Shown: positions 6,183 to 13,611 of the stretch, piece by piece
Layout of the letters: each line of letters opens with the position of its first letter
Numbering within the stretch: position 1 is the stretch's first letter
Assembly (NCBI GenBank): GCA_964636665.1
Contig: CAZWVT010000048.1
Span: 1-13,611, forward strand
Direction of reading: 5' to 3'
DNA: 13,611 nucleotides
Origin: JAAYLC01 sp964636665
GTDB lineage: Bacteria; Bacteroidota; Bacteroidia; Flavobacteriales; Flavobacteriaceae
Translations under genes and position numbers: made by a program
Notes under the pieces: generated by a model
What the model saw: only the letters and a program-made list of their open reading frames with translations
Told to the model about the DNA's origin: nothing
The model's database searches: none

Positions 6183-7490
6183 ATGCGAATTTTTCCCAAA
6201 GGACACAAGAAACTCACTACCGCTTGGGCTTTTTATGATTGGGCGAATTCTGTTTACAGTCTGGTAATTGCCTCTGCTATCTTTCCTATTTTCTACCAAG
6301 GTTTGTTTCGTGTAGCAGAAATAGATAGTGTCGAAATTTTTGGTGGAAACATCAGAAGCACTCCTTTAATAAGTTATACCACAGCTGTGGCTTTTATGGT
6401 TGTAGCAATAATTTCTCCTTTACTTTCCGGAATTGCCGATTATCGCGGGAATAAAAAAATATTTATGAAATTCTTCTGCTATCTCGGTGGAATTTCAACG
6501 ATGGGAATGTATTTTTTCAACTTGGATGTCATCTATTTGAGCTTGTTGTTTTACTTTTTAGGACTGATAGGTTTTTGGGGAAGTTTGGTTTTTTACAATT
6601 CTTACCTTCCGGATATTGCTTATCCCGAACAGCAAGATGCGCTCAGTGCAAAAGGTTATGCTTATGGATATATCGGCAGTGTCATATTATTGGTATTCAA
6701 TCTTTTTATGATAATGAAACCCGAAGTCTTCGGAATTTCAGGTGCGCTTTTGGCAATGCGTTGGTCTTTTGTGTCAGTAGGCGTGTGGTGGATACTTTTT
6801 AGTCAATACACATTTTATTATCTGCCCAAAGGAAACAAGAGGTTTCATACGCCGTCAAAGAGAATTGTTTTTAACGGATTCAGAGAATTGCGAAAAGTAG
6901 GAAAATCAATTGCATCAACCCTTCATTTAAAAAGGTATTTACGAGCGTTTTTTATTTACAGTATGGCTGTGCAAACCGTGATGTTGGTTGCTACCTATTT
7001 TGGGGAACAGGAAATTCAATGGAGCAGTAGCGAAGAACAAACAATGGGATTAATCGTAAGTATTTTACTAATTCAAATCGTAGCTATCGGAGGTGCTGTT
7101 TGGACGGCAAAATTATCAGATAAATTTGGGAATATTCCGGTATTGGTGGCGATAAACGGCGTGTGGATAATGATTTGTGTTGTAGCTTATTATATTTCCA
7201 CGCCCATTCATTTTTACATTGTTGCCGGAGTTGTCGGATTGGTTATGGGCGGGATTCAATCGCTGTCTCGGTCAACGTATTCCAAGTTTCTTCCCGCAAC
7301 TAAAGAAACCACTTCTTATTTTAGTTTTTATGATGTAACCGAAAAGATAGGAATCGTAATAGGAATGTCGCTTTATGGTTTTATTGACCAAATTACCGGG
7401 AGTATGAGAAATTCTGTACTGGTTCTGGCACTTTTTTTCATTGTCGGACTTTTGTTGTTATTAAGAGTTCAAAAAAGTAATATAAAATAA
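6183..7490 (+). CDS. MFS permease of the UMF1 / Atg22-like family
   Basis: This is an inner-membrane transporter of 435 residues with about 12 hydrophobic segments and a central basic cytoplasmic loop (about 215-245). Family marks are the N-terminal WAFYDWANSVYSLVIASAIFP, SGIADYRGNKK in the first loop, FYNSYLPDIA and LSAKGYAYGYIGS, and in the second half AKLSDKFGNIP and GGIQSLSRSTYSKFLP. These define the UMF1 branch of the major facilitator superfamily, related to yeast vacuolar Atg22, which exports amino acids. The bacterial substrate is not established. It lies 52 bases after the M48 peptidase, so a peptidase-permease operon is possible but unproven. No strong -7 element is visible in that gap and no terminator separates the two genes. 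Confidence 0.9.
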   Translation: MRIFPKGHKKLTTAWAFYDWANSVYSLVIASAIFPIFYQGLFRVAEIDSVEIFGGNIRSTPLISYTTAVAFMVVAIISPLLSGIADYRGNKKIFMKFFCYLGGISTMGMYFFNLDVIYLSLLFYFLGLIGFWGSLVFYNSYLPDIAYPEQQDALSAKGYAYGYIGSVILLVFNLFMIMKPEVFGISGALLAMRWSFVSVGVWWILFSQYTFYYLPKGNKRFHTPSKRIVFNGFRELRKVGKSIASTLHLKRYLRAFFIYSMAVQTVMLVATYFGEQEIQWSSSEEQTMGLIVSILLIQIVAIGGAVWTAKLSDKFGNIPVLVAINGVWIMICVVAYYISTPIHFYIVAGVVGLVMGGIQSLSRSTYSKFLPATKETTSYFSFYDVTEKIGIVIGMSLYGFIDQITGSMRNSVLVLALFFIVGLLLLLRVQKSNIK

Positions 7491-7501
7491 ACATTTTTTG
7501 T

Positions 7502-7509
7502 TAAGTTTG
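7502..7509 (+). promoter_or_regulatory. Promoter -7 element of the repeat-domain lipoprotein
   Basis: TAAGTTTG matches TAnnTTTG fully, 22 bases before the ATG at 7532 and 12 bases after the permease stop. It gives a very short leader of about 16 nt. No clear -33 TTG is seen. Confidence 0.5.
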
Positions 7510-7531
7510 CTCCTGCTGTAAAAATAAACTT

Positions 7532-8890
7532 ATGAAAATAACAAACATTCTTAGCGCCCTAATTCTTTCCTTTTTCGCTGTTCAATTTGTATCATGCGAG
7601 AAAGATGATTCACCTTCAGGTTTTGAAACTCCGATTTCCGATGGTGAATTTCGAGCAAAAATAAATGGTTCAACATTTTTGGCTTCGGATACAGAAGCCG
7701 TTATGGATTCTACAAAATTGGTATTGAAAGGGTCTAAAGCAACCGGAGAAGAAATTCAAATTATAGTTGCAAACCCAATGGAAGGAACTTTTCCCATTAG
7801 TGAAGCAACTACTACAGCTATATATCAAGATGAAACTGAAGCTTTTCCATATATGTCGATTCAAGGTGAAATTACCATTGATGTTTTAAATCCTGCAGAT
7901 AGTTTAGTATCCGGAACATTCAACTTTCAAGCAGTCCGTTTTTTACTTGATGATAATGGAATGCCTGTAATGGGAGGCGACGGAATGCCGCAAACAGAAG
8001 AAATCAATATTACGGACGGTGGATTCCAACTAACCAATTTAATCGTAACGGCTGATGATGGCGGAAGTGGAGGAGATCCTGTAGAACCCGATCCTGAACA
8101 TGATTTTAGGGCAAGAATTGACGGAAGAAACTTTAATCCGCAACGTGTTCTTTTATCAGAAACAACTGTAGGCGGAGTTTCGATGTTCAAGATTGAAGCC
8201 CTCACACAAGAAGAGATGATTCGTATTGATGTTCCCCGTAATTTAGAAGTAGGTGCTCACGATATGGTAAATATGTCTGACGGAACCAAACCAATCGGAA
8301 TCTATCGTGCTGTAAATGGCGTTGGCTTATCTTCAAATCCCGGAAAATTAACGATAACTGAAATCAATCTGGAAGAAGGATTACTCACTGCTACTTTTAA
8401 TTTTACAGCAAATGATCCGTTAGAGCGAACAACAGAAGAAGTTGAAATTACCAATGGAAGCTTTACCATTTATTTTGATGGCGTACCGGGTGGCAACAAC
8501 ATATTAGCGGCCAAAGTAGATGGTGTAGATTACAATCCAAATGCGGTTACTGTAGAGAAAGATGTGGTAAATCAATATCCTATTGTACGCATGAAAACTA
8601 CCGTAGAAGATCAAGCTCTGGAAATACAGTTTCCTGAAACGATTCGCGTAGGAACTTACACGATGACAAATGAAGTGAGAATGGGTAATGAAATAATAGG
8701 ACAATATACCCCTGAAGTAGGCATAACAATTTCATATTATTCATTGGAAGGTACTTTTACAGTTACCGAAATTGACAGACAAACCGGAGTAGTCAAAGGT
8801 ACTTTTGAATTTTCTGCAACCGATTCATCCGGACAAGATGAAACAGTTTATGAAATAACTGACGGAACGTTTTCGATTATTCTACCATAA
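7532..8890 (+). CDS. Surface-type lipoprotein with three tandem DUF6252-like domains
   Basis: The signal peptide ends at FVSC (C22) and is followed by EKDD. The K-D-D acidic cluster right after the lipidated cysteine matches the lipoprotein export signal known from Bacteroidota, so the protein is probably shown on the cell surface. The rest is three diverged copies of one roughly 130-residue beta-rich unit, at about 37-170, 191-316 and 323-452. Each starts with an F/L-x-A-K/R-I/V-D/N-G pattern, has GTFxF or ATFNF late in the unit, and closes with ITDGGFQL (160-167), ITNGSFTI (306-313) or ITDGTFSI (442-449). A Gly/Asp/Pro/Glu linker (177-190) joins units one and two. The units resemble DUF6252 of Bacteroidota lipoproteins (recognised by pattern, not searched). 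Function is unknown; adhesion or ligand binding would be guesses. Confidence 0.85.
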   Translation: MKITNILSALILSFFAVQFVSCEKDDSPSGFETPISDGEFRAKINGSTFLASDTEAVMDSTKLVLKGSKATGEEIQIIVANPMEGTFPISEATTTAIYQDETEAFPYMSIQGEITIDVLNPADSLVSGTFNFQAVRFLLDDNGMPVMGGDGMPQTEEINITDGGFQLTNLIVTADDGGSGGDPVEPDPEHDFRARIDGRNFNPQRVLLSETTVGGVSMFKIEALTQEEMIRIDVPRNLEVGAHDMVNMSDGTKPIGIYRAVNGVGLSSNPGKLTITEINLEEGLLTATFNFTANDPLERTTEEVEITNGSFTIYFDGVPGGNNILAAKVDGVDYNPNAVTVEKDVVNQYPIVRMKTTVEDQALEIQFPETIRVGTYTMTNEVRMGNEIIGQYTPEVGITISYYSLEGTFTVTEIDRQTGVVKGTFEFSATDSSGQDETVYEITDGTFSIILP

Positions 8891-8919
8891 TAAGATATTT
8901 TAAAATTATAATTTTTTTG

Positions 8920-8950
8920 AAAACCGGTATTTTCTTAAGTACCGGTTTTT
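8920..8950 (+). terminator. Intrinsic terminator of the repeat-domain lipoprotein gene
   Basis: AAAACCGGTA (8920-8929) and TACCGGTTTT (8940-8949) form a perfect 10-bp stem around a 10-base loop. The second arm ends in five T. It lies 30 bases after the stop codon and isolates the gene from lon. Confidence 0.88.
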
Positions 8951-9054
8951 GTCATCTCTTAATAGAAATTTCAATCTTAAAAAGTAACTGGCATAACTCT
9001 TGAACTATTAGAAAGTTCTCGATATAAAGAATATATATTAATAAAAATTGTGCG

Positions 9055-9078
9055 TGTGTCTCTATATAAAATGACACA
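9055..9078 (+). promoter_or_regulatory. Inverted repeat TGTGTC-N12-GACACA in the lon leader
   Basis: A perfect 6-bp inverted repeat with an AT-rich 12-base spacer (tctatataaaat) ends 17 bases before the lon ATG. It could be an operator over the promoter or a leader hairpin. A second inverted repeat, GAACT-N7-AGTTC, lies at 9002-9018. No full TAnnTTTG element is seen upstream of lon, so its promoter is unassigned. Confidence 0.35.
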
Positions 9079-9095
9079 TTGACTTAAATATAACT

Positions 9096-11546
9096 ATGAG
9101 CAAATCAAAATTTAGAAGCTTAGACAATTTGTCATTACAGGATTTAAACGAAGATGCTGAATTCATCCCTTTGATGTCTTTGGAAGATGAAGACGCTATG
9201 GAAAAAGAAAATCTACCGGAAATACTACCCATACTTCCGCTCCGAAACACTGTTTTGTTTCCCGGAGTTGTGGTTCCAATTACCGCTGGTAGAGACAAAT
9301 CAATTCGTCTGATAAATGAAACAAATAAAGGAAATAAAATTATCGGTGTTGTATCGCAAAAAAACGAACAAGACGAGGAACCTACACCGGAGGATATCAA
9401 TAAACTTGGAACAGTCGCTCAGATTTTGCGAGTTTTAAAAATGCCTGATGGCAATACCACCGTAATCATTCAGGGAAAAAAAAGATTTGAAATTTCCGAG
9501 ATGGTCGAAACCGCTCCCTACTTCAAAGCCTCGATTCGAGAAGTGGAAGAAGCCAGACCGGCAAATCAGAATGAAGAGTTCACAGCAATTGTAGAGAACA
9601 TCAAAGAGCTTGCATTAGAAATAATAAAAGAAAGTCCCAACTTACCGTCAGAAGCTGCATTTGCAATAAAAAATATCGAAAGCAATAGTTTTCTGATAAA
9701 TTTTGTTTCATCAAATTTGAATATCTCAGTCGAAGAAAAGCAAAAACTGCTTGAAATCAACGACTTAAGAGAACGTGCTTTGGAAACGTTGCGATATATG
9801 CATATTGAGATTCAAAAACTGACATTGCGCAACGACATTCAATCTAAAGTTCACAGTGATATAAGCCAACAACAACGAGAGTATTTCTTGCAACAACAAA
9901 TGCGAACCATTCAGGAAGAACTTGGAGGAACGATGGATGCAGAAATTGAGGAAATGCGTGCTCGTAGTAAAAAGAAAAAATGGAGTAAAGAAGTCAAAGA
10001 GCATTTTGAAAAAGAATTGCAGAAAATGCAACGAATGAATCCTCAAGTTGCCGAATACAGTATTCAGAGAAACTATTTGGATTTATTACTCGAATTGCCT
10101 TGGAATGAGTACAGCAAAGATAAATTTGATTTAAAACGCGCACGTCGAATTTTAGACAGAGACCACTACGGTTTGGATGACGTGAAGAAAAGAATCATAG
10201 AGTATTTAGCCGTTCTCAAGCTTAGAAACGACATGAAATCTCCTATTTTATGTCTTTACGGACCGCCGGGTGTTGGAAAAACATCTTTAGGAAAATCAGT
10301 AGCAGAAGCATTGGGCAGAAAATATGTGAGAATGTCCTTGGGCGGACTTCGCGATGAAGCAGAAATTCGCGGACACAGAAAAACATATATTGGAGCAATG
10401 CCGGGGCGGATTGTTCAAAACCTGAAAAAAGCAGGAAAAAGCAATCCGGTTTTTGTTTTGGACGAAATCGATAAAATTTCTATGAGTCATCAGGGAGATC
10501 CTTCTTCAGCGATGCTTGAAGTTTTAGATCCCGAGCAAAACAATTCATTTTACGACAATTTTCTCGAATTGGGTTATGACCTGTCGCGGGTTATGTTTAT
10601 AGCTACATCAAACAGTTTGGAAACCATACAACCTGCACTTCGCGATCGTATGGAAATCATTCACGTAAACGGTTATACGACAGAGGAAAAAATAGAAATT
10701 GCCCGTCGTCATCTATTGCCAAAACAATTGGAAGAACATGGAATGGATAAAAAAGCAGTACAAATTCCCAAACCTCAATTAGAAAAAATCATTGAAGGTT
10801 ATACGCGTGAAAGCGGTGTTCGGGCATTGGAAAAGCAAATAGCAAAAGTGGTTCGCTATGCTGCAATGAAAACTGCAATGGAAGAAGCATACGAACCAAA
10901 AATTTCCGCAAAAGCTTTATTGGACATTTTAGGACCGCCAAAAATGGAACGCAGCAAATACGAAAACAATGATGTGGCAGGTGTAGTTACCGGTTTGGCA
11001 TGGACAAGCGTGGGCGGAGACATCCTTTTTATTGAATCTGCAATTTCAAAAGGGAAAGGAGAACTCAACATGACCGGAAACTTAGGAAAAGTAATGAAAG
11101 AATCTGCGACGATTGCTTTGGAGTATCTAAAATCAAATGCAGAAATTTTCAATATCAATCCGGATATTTTTTCAAAATACAATGTCCACATTCACGTTCC
11201 GGAAGGTGCCACACCCAAAGACGGCCCCAGTGCAGGAATTACGATGTTCATTTCGCTGATATCTCTTTTCACTCAAAACAAAGTGAAAAAAGGGATTGCT
11301 ATGACAGGGGAAATAACATTGCGCGGAAAAGTACTGCCGGTAGGTGGAATTAAAGAAAAAATATTAGCGGCAAAGCGTGCGCACATTAAGGAAATCATGC
11401 TGAGTGAAGACAATAAAAAAGACATTCAAGAGATAAATCCCGAATATTTAAAAGGCTTGAAGTTTCATTATGTACGCACGATGAAAGATGCCGTAAAAGT
11501 TGCGATGACAAATGAACCGGTTGAGGATGCAATAAAAATAGGTTAA
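9096..11546 (+). CDS. lon: ATP-dependent protease Lon (endopeptidase La)
   Basis: Lon is a cytosolic hexameric AAA+ protease that degrades misfolded and regulatory proteins. The 816-residue product has every expected part. The substrate-binding domain begins at LPILPLRNTVLFPG after an acidic N-terminal extension of about 45 residues. A coiled-coil region follows (about 245-330, QQREYFLQQQMRTIQEELG). The ATPase shows Walker A GPPGVGKT (389-396), Walker B VFVLDEID (D456, E457) and the sensor region IATSNSLETIQPALRDRME. The serine-lysine protease domain has DGPSAG with catalytic S712 and GGIKEK with K755, spaced as in E. coli Lon. The start fits family architecture and is preceded by no Shine-Dalgarno. 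It appears to be transcribed alone; an inverted repeat and assembly gap follow. Confidence 0.98.
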   Translation: MSKSKFRSLDNLSLQDLNEDAEFIPLMSLEDEDAMEKENLPEILPILPLRNTVLFPGVVVPITAGRDKSIRLINETNKGNKIIGVVSQKNEQDEEPTPEDINKLGTVAQILRVLKMPDGNTTVIIQGKKRFEISEMVETAPYFKASIREVEEARPANQNEEFTAIVENIKELALEIIKESPNLPSEAAFAIKNIESNSFLINFVSSNLNISVEEKQKLLEINDLRERALETLRYMHIEIQKLTLRNDIQSKVHSDISQQQREYFLQQQMRTIQEELGGTMDAEIEEMRARSKKKKWSKEVKEHFEKELQKMQRMNPQVAEYSIQRNYLDLLLELPWNEYSKDKFDLKRARRILDRDHYGLDDVKKRIIEYLAVLKLRNDMKSPILCLYGPPGVGKTSLGKSVAEALGRKYVRMSLGGLRDEAEIRGHRKTYIGAMPGRIVQNLKKAGKSNPVFVLDEIDKISMSHQGDPSSAMLEVLDPEQNNSFYDNFLELGYDLSRVMFIATSNSLETIQPALRDRMEIIHVNGYTTEEKIEIARRHLLPKQLEEHGMDKKAVQIPKPQLEKIIEGYTRESGVRALEKQIAKVVRYAAMKTAMEEAYEPKISAKALLDILGPPKMERSKYENNDVAGVVTGLAWTSVGGDILFIESAISKGKGELNMTGNLGKVMKESATIALEYLKSNAEIFNINPDIFSKYNVHIHVPEGATPKDGPSAGITMFISLISLFTQNKVKKGIAMTGEITLRGKVLPVGGIKEKILAAKRAHIKEIMLSEDNKKDIQEINPEYLKGLKFHYVRTMKDAVKVAMTNEPVEDAIKIG

Positions 11547-11564
11547 TCCTAAATACAAAAATCT

Positions 11565-11707
11565 ATAAATGGAAAAACACAAGCAATAGCAGNNNNNNNN
11601 NNNNNNNNNNNNNNNNNNNNNNNNNNNNNNNNNNNNNNNNNNNNNNNNNNNNNNNNNNNNNNNNNNNNNNNNNNNNNNNNNNNNNNNNNNNNTGTTTTTC
11701 CATTTAT
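11565..11707. repeat. 15-bp perfect inverted repeat flanking the assembly gap
   Basis: ATAAATGGAAAAACA (11565-11579) is the exact reverse complement of TGTTTTTCCATTTAT (11693-11707). The right arm begins at the first base after the N run and leads into seven T (11707-11713). It is either the lon terminator with its loop lost in the gap, or the terminal inverted repeats of a mobile or repeated element that broke the assembly. Confidence 0.6.
11593..11692. other. Assembly gap (100 N)
   Basis: Exactly 100 undetermined bases, the conventional placeholder for a scaffold gap of unknown size. Whatever lies between lon and porQ here cannot be read, so the true distance and gene content are unknown. 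Confidence 0.99.
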
Positions 11708-11743
11708 TTTTTTAATCTTAAATTGCTGAAAAGATTAAAAGAA
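11707..11743 (+). repeat. AT-rich hairpin upstream of porQ
   Basis: A 13-bp stem with one G-T wobble (11707-11719 with 11731-11743; core TTTTAATCTT and AAGATTAAAA) encloses an 11-base loop. No T run follows on the plus strand. It shares its T tract with the gap-flanking repeat and ends 13 bases before the porQ -7 element, so it could be part of an alternative fold or of the promoter region. Confidence 0.4.
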
Positions 11744-11756
11744 ACTAAATATAAGT

Positions 11757-11764
11757 TATTTTTG
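11757..11764 (+). promoter_or_regulatory. porQ promoter, -7 element
   Basis: TATTTTTG is a full match to TAnnTTTG, 35 bases before the porQ ATG, giving a leader of about 29 nt. At -33 only a TTA (11735-11737) with a 19-base spacer is seen. It would also drive cmk. Confidence 0.5.
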
Positions 11765-11799
11765 TACGTTATTAAATTTCGGATAGCCTAATCGCCATT

Positions 11800-12816
11800 A
11801 TGCGCAATTTCATTTTTTTCGTCTTTCTTATTTTTTCCACATTTGTCACAGCTCAAATTGGCGGAAACGCAACTTATCAATTTCTGAATCTTGTCAATAA
11901 TCCGAGAATGGCTGCATTGGGAGGAAAAGTAGTTACCAATGCAGATTACGACCCGATACAAGGAATCTGGAATCCTGCAAGCATCAATATTGAAATGGAT
12001 AATCAATTGTCCTTGAATTACAGCAATTATATCGGAGATGTAAATTACGGAACCGTTGCTTATGCACGAAACATCAGTGACAGTCTTCACATACTTCATG
12101 GTGGAATTACCTATTTAAACTACGGAACTTTTGACGGATATGACGAAACTGGAAATTTTACAAATAGTTTTTCAGGAGGAGAAGTTGCTGTTTCAGTAGG
12201 TTATGCCCGAAAAATTCCAAATACAAACATTCAATTAGGGGCAAATGTAAAAATGATTTCTTCACAATTAGAACAGTATTCCTCTTGGGGAGCTGCACTT
12301 GATTTGGGCGTGTTTTATATGAATCCGGAAAACCAATTGCATCTTGCCGTCGTTGGAAGAAACATCGGAACGCAGTTAAAGCCTTATCACGAAGAATATG
12401 AACCGCTGCCTTTTGAATTGTTGATTGGAATCTCTCAAAAATTGGAGAATGTTCCTGTACAATGGCATATCACTCTCGAAAATATGCAAAAATGGGACTT
12501 GGCTTTTTCAAATCCTGCCAGAGACCAAACCGATTTAGAAGGAAATGTAACATCAGAAAAAGTAACGTTCTTTGATCATGCACTCCGTCATGTGATATTG
12601 GGCGTAGAACTGTTTCCCGATAGAGGATTTAATGTGCGCTTGGGGTACAACTTCCGGCGTGGCGAAGAATTGCGAATTGTAGATAAAAGAGCATTCGCCG
12701 GACTGAGTGGTGGTTTCTCCATAAAACTAAACAGGTTCAGACTCAGTTATTCTTATTCTCAATACAGTATGGCTGCAAGTTCAAGTTTCTTTGGTCTTCA
12801 TGTAGATTTGCAGTAA
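11800..12816 (+). CDS. porQ: Type IX secretion system protein PorQ
   Basis: This 338-residue protein is predicted to be an outer-membrane beta-barrel of the PorV/PorQ group, involved in type IX secretion of surface and adhesin proteins in Bacteroidota. A signal peptide with a hydrophobic core (FIFFVFLIFSTF) should be cut after VTA (A18/Q19). The mature N-terminus carries the family signature NPRMAALGGKVVTNADYDPI followed by WNPASIN. Alternating strands with aromatic ends continue to a C-terminus closing in GLHVDLQ, as expected of a barrel. The stop lies 11 bases from cmk, so the two genes are almost certainly one transcript. A porQ-cmk pairing is, to my knowledge, common in flavobacteria and supports the call. 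No other secretion-system genes are in the window. Confidence 0.88.
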   Translation: MRNFIFFVFLIFSTFVTAQIGGNATYQFLNLVNNPRMAALGGKVVTNADYDPIQGIWNPASINIEMDNQLSLNYSNYIGDVNYGTVAYARNISDSLHILHGGITYLNYGTFDGYDETGNFTNSFSGGEVAVSVGYARKIPNTNIQLGANVKMISSQLEQYSSWGAALDLGVFYMNPENQLHLAVVGRNIGTQLKPYHEEYEPLPFELLIGISQKLENVPVQWHITLENMQKWDLAFSNPARDQTDLEGNVTSEKVTFFDHALRHVILGVELFPDRGFNVRLGYNFRRGEELRIVDKRAFAGLSGGFSIKLNRFRLSYSYSQYSMAASSSFFGLHVDLQ

Positions 12817-12827
12817 GGACAAAATAT

Positions 12828-13526
12828 ATGCAAAAACAAAAGAAAATTACCATCGCCATTGATGGATTATCCTCAACAGGAAAAAGTACGCTTGCCAGAC
12901 AATTGGCAGAAGCCTTGGGATATATTTACGTTGATTCCGGAGCGATGTACAGAGCAATTACTTGGGTTGCTTTAAAAGAAAAATTGATAGGTGCGGACTT
13001 CTTTCACGAAAAACAACTTATCGATTTATTCCCCACACTCGAACTCACTTTTAAAAAAAAACCGGAATGGGATAAAGCACATACATTTGTAAATAATACA
13101 GACGTAGAAGCTGAAATTCGGAAAATGGAAGTATCACGCTATGTCAGCAGTATCGCAAAAATTCCTGAAGTTCGTCGCAAATTGGTTCAACTTCAGCAAC
13201 AGATGGGAAAATCGAAAGGAGTGGTAATGGATGGACGCGATATCGGCACGGTGGTTTTTCCCGATGCCGAATTGAAAATCTTTATGACTGCCTCTCCTAA
13301 AGTCAGAGCCAAACGCCGTTATGCCGAGTTATTTAAAAATGACAATTCAGTCGACTTCAATGATGTTTTGGAAAATTTAAATGAACGCGATAAAATTGAT
13401 TCTACACGAAGCAACTCTCCATTGTTAAAAGCTCCTGACGCTATTGAAATTGATAATTCAGAGATGGATTTGGAAACCCAGTTTCAATTAGCACTTCAAT
13501 ACGCAAATAAGAGAATTGAAAGTTGA
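12828..13526 (+). CDS. cmk: (d)CMP kinase
   Basis: Cytidylate kinase phosphorylates CMP and dCMP with ATP, feeding pyrimidine nucleotide pools. The 232-residue cytosolic protein has the P-loop AIDGLSSTGKST (10-21), the CMP-binding YVDSGAMYRAI, the VVMDGRDIGTVVFPDA segment, the lid with RAKRRYAEL, and the C-terminal DKIDSTRSNSPLLKAPDAI typical of the family. Length is normal. It follows porQ by 11 bases; a weak AAGGA near the porQ stop might aid initiation but is not a strong Shine-Dalgarno. The last codons and the TGA stop (ATT GAA AGT TGA) lie within the AT-rich direct repeat that continues downstream, so the final residues, IES, come from repeat sequence. Confidence 0.96.
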   Translation: MQKQKKITIAIDGLSSTGKSTLARQLAEALGYIYVDSGAMYRAITWVALKEKLIGADFFHEKQLIDLFPTLELTFKKKPEWDKAHTFVNNTDVEAEIRKMEVSRYVSSIAKIPEVRRKLVQLQQQMGKSKGVVMDGRDIGTVVFPDAELKIFMTASPKVRAKRRYAELFKNDNSVDFNDVLENLNERDKIDSTRSNSPLLKAPDAIEIDNSEMDLETQFQLALQYANKRIES

Positions 13527-13611
13527 AAATTGAAAATTGAGAGTTTTTTTGCGTGAGGCGAAATGCGTTTTATAATTGAAAGTTGAAAATTGAAAGTTTT
13601 TGGGCGTGAAG
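13514..13611 (+). repeat. Two-copy direct repeat of 60-bp period overlapping the cmk end
   Basis: A 22-base block starting AATTGAAAGTTG is identical at 13514-13535 and 13574-13595. After it, both copies carry a related tail: GAGAGTTTTTTTGCGTGAGG in copy one (13539-13558) and GAAAGTTTTTGGGCGTGAAG in copy two (13592-13611). Copy one has an extra eight-base ATTGAAAA-like unit, so the repeat also contains short internal repeats. The second copy runs to the window edge and the array may continue. No gene is seen after 13526. Confidence 0.75.

Noticed and set aside
9062..9400. 112-codon open frame on the minus strand over the lon start
   Set aside because: It is antisense to the conserved lon N-terminus, its Ser/Phe-rich product resembles nothing known, and lon fully explains the codon pattern.
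1681..11546. htpG, msrB, M48 peptidase and lon as one dedicated stress island
   Set aside because: They lie on different strands, are separated by terminators and unrelated genes, and are ordinary housekeeping genes; there is no sign of joint regulation.
11788..12099. 103-codon open frame on the minus strand over porQ
   Set aside because: It is a shadow of porQ, with no recognisable domain or promoter.
13514..13611. Possible CRISPR array at the right edge
   Set aside because: The copies are low-complexity and AT-rich, diverge in their tails, contain internal microrepeats and overlap a coding end. There are no regular unique spacers and no cas genes.

Overview
The window is low-GC chromosomal DNA from a member of the Bacteroidota, most likely a flavobacterium-like lineage. 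The evidence is a PorQ-type protein of the type IX secretion system, two lipoproteins typical of this phylum, the Bacteroidota -7 promoter element TAnnTTTG just upstream of several genes, and almost no Shine-Dalgarno sequences except a near-perfect one in front of rpsU. I see no phage, integrase, CRISPR array, tRNA or rRNA. All coding genes look intact.

Layout: positions 1-151 hold only possible promoter elements. rpsU (190-384, +) has its own promoter and a strong terminator. wecB (502-1587, +) follows from its own promoter and converges on htpG (1681-3567, -); a 13-bp bidirectional terminator lies between them. A small four-helix membrane protein (about 3700-4116, +) diverges from htpG and converges on msrB (4121-4534, -), with both stop codons inside one small hairpin. 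Next come a collagen-like lipoprotein (4596-5123, -), an M48 metallopeptidase lipoprotein (5312-6130, +), a UMF1/Atg22-type MFS permease (6183-7490, +) and a 452-residue lipoprotein made of three tandem copies of one domain (7532-8890, +). Then lon (9096-11546, +), a 100-N assembly gap (11593-11692), and the probable porQ-cmk operon (11800-13526, +). The window ends in an AT-rich direct repeat of 60-bp period that begins inside the last codons of cmk.

By theme, four genes serve protein quality control or repair (htpG, msrB, the M48 peptidase, lon). Others serve translation (rpsU), nucleotide metabolism (cmk), cell-surface sugar supply (wecB) and the envelope or secretion (porQ, lipoproteins, permease). 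They appear to be mostly separate transcription units rather than one pathway. I did not find a clear new multi-gene system. The points most worth a second look are the unique Shine-Dalgarno of rpsU, a perfect 15-bp inverted repeat flanking the assembly gap after lon, the triplicated lipoprotein, and the stop-codon hairpins.
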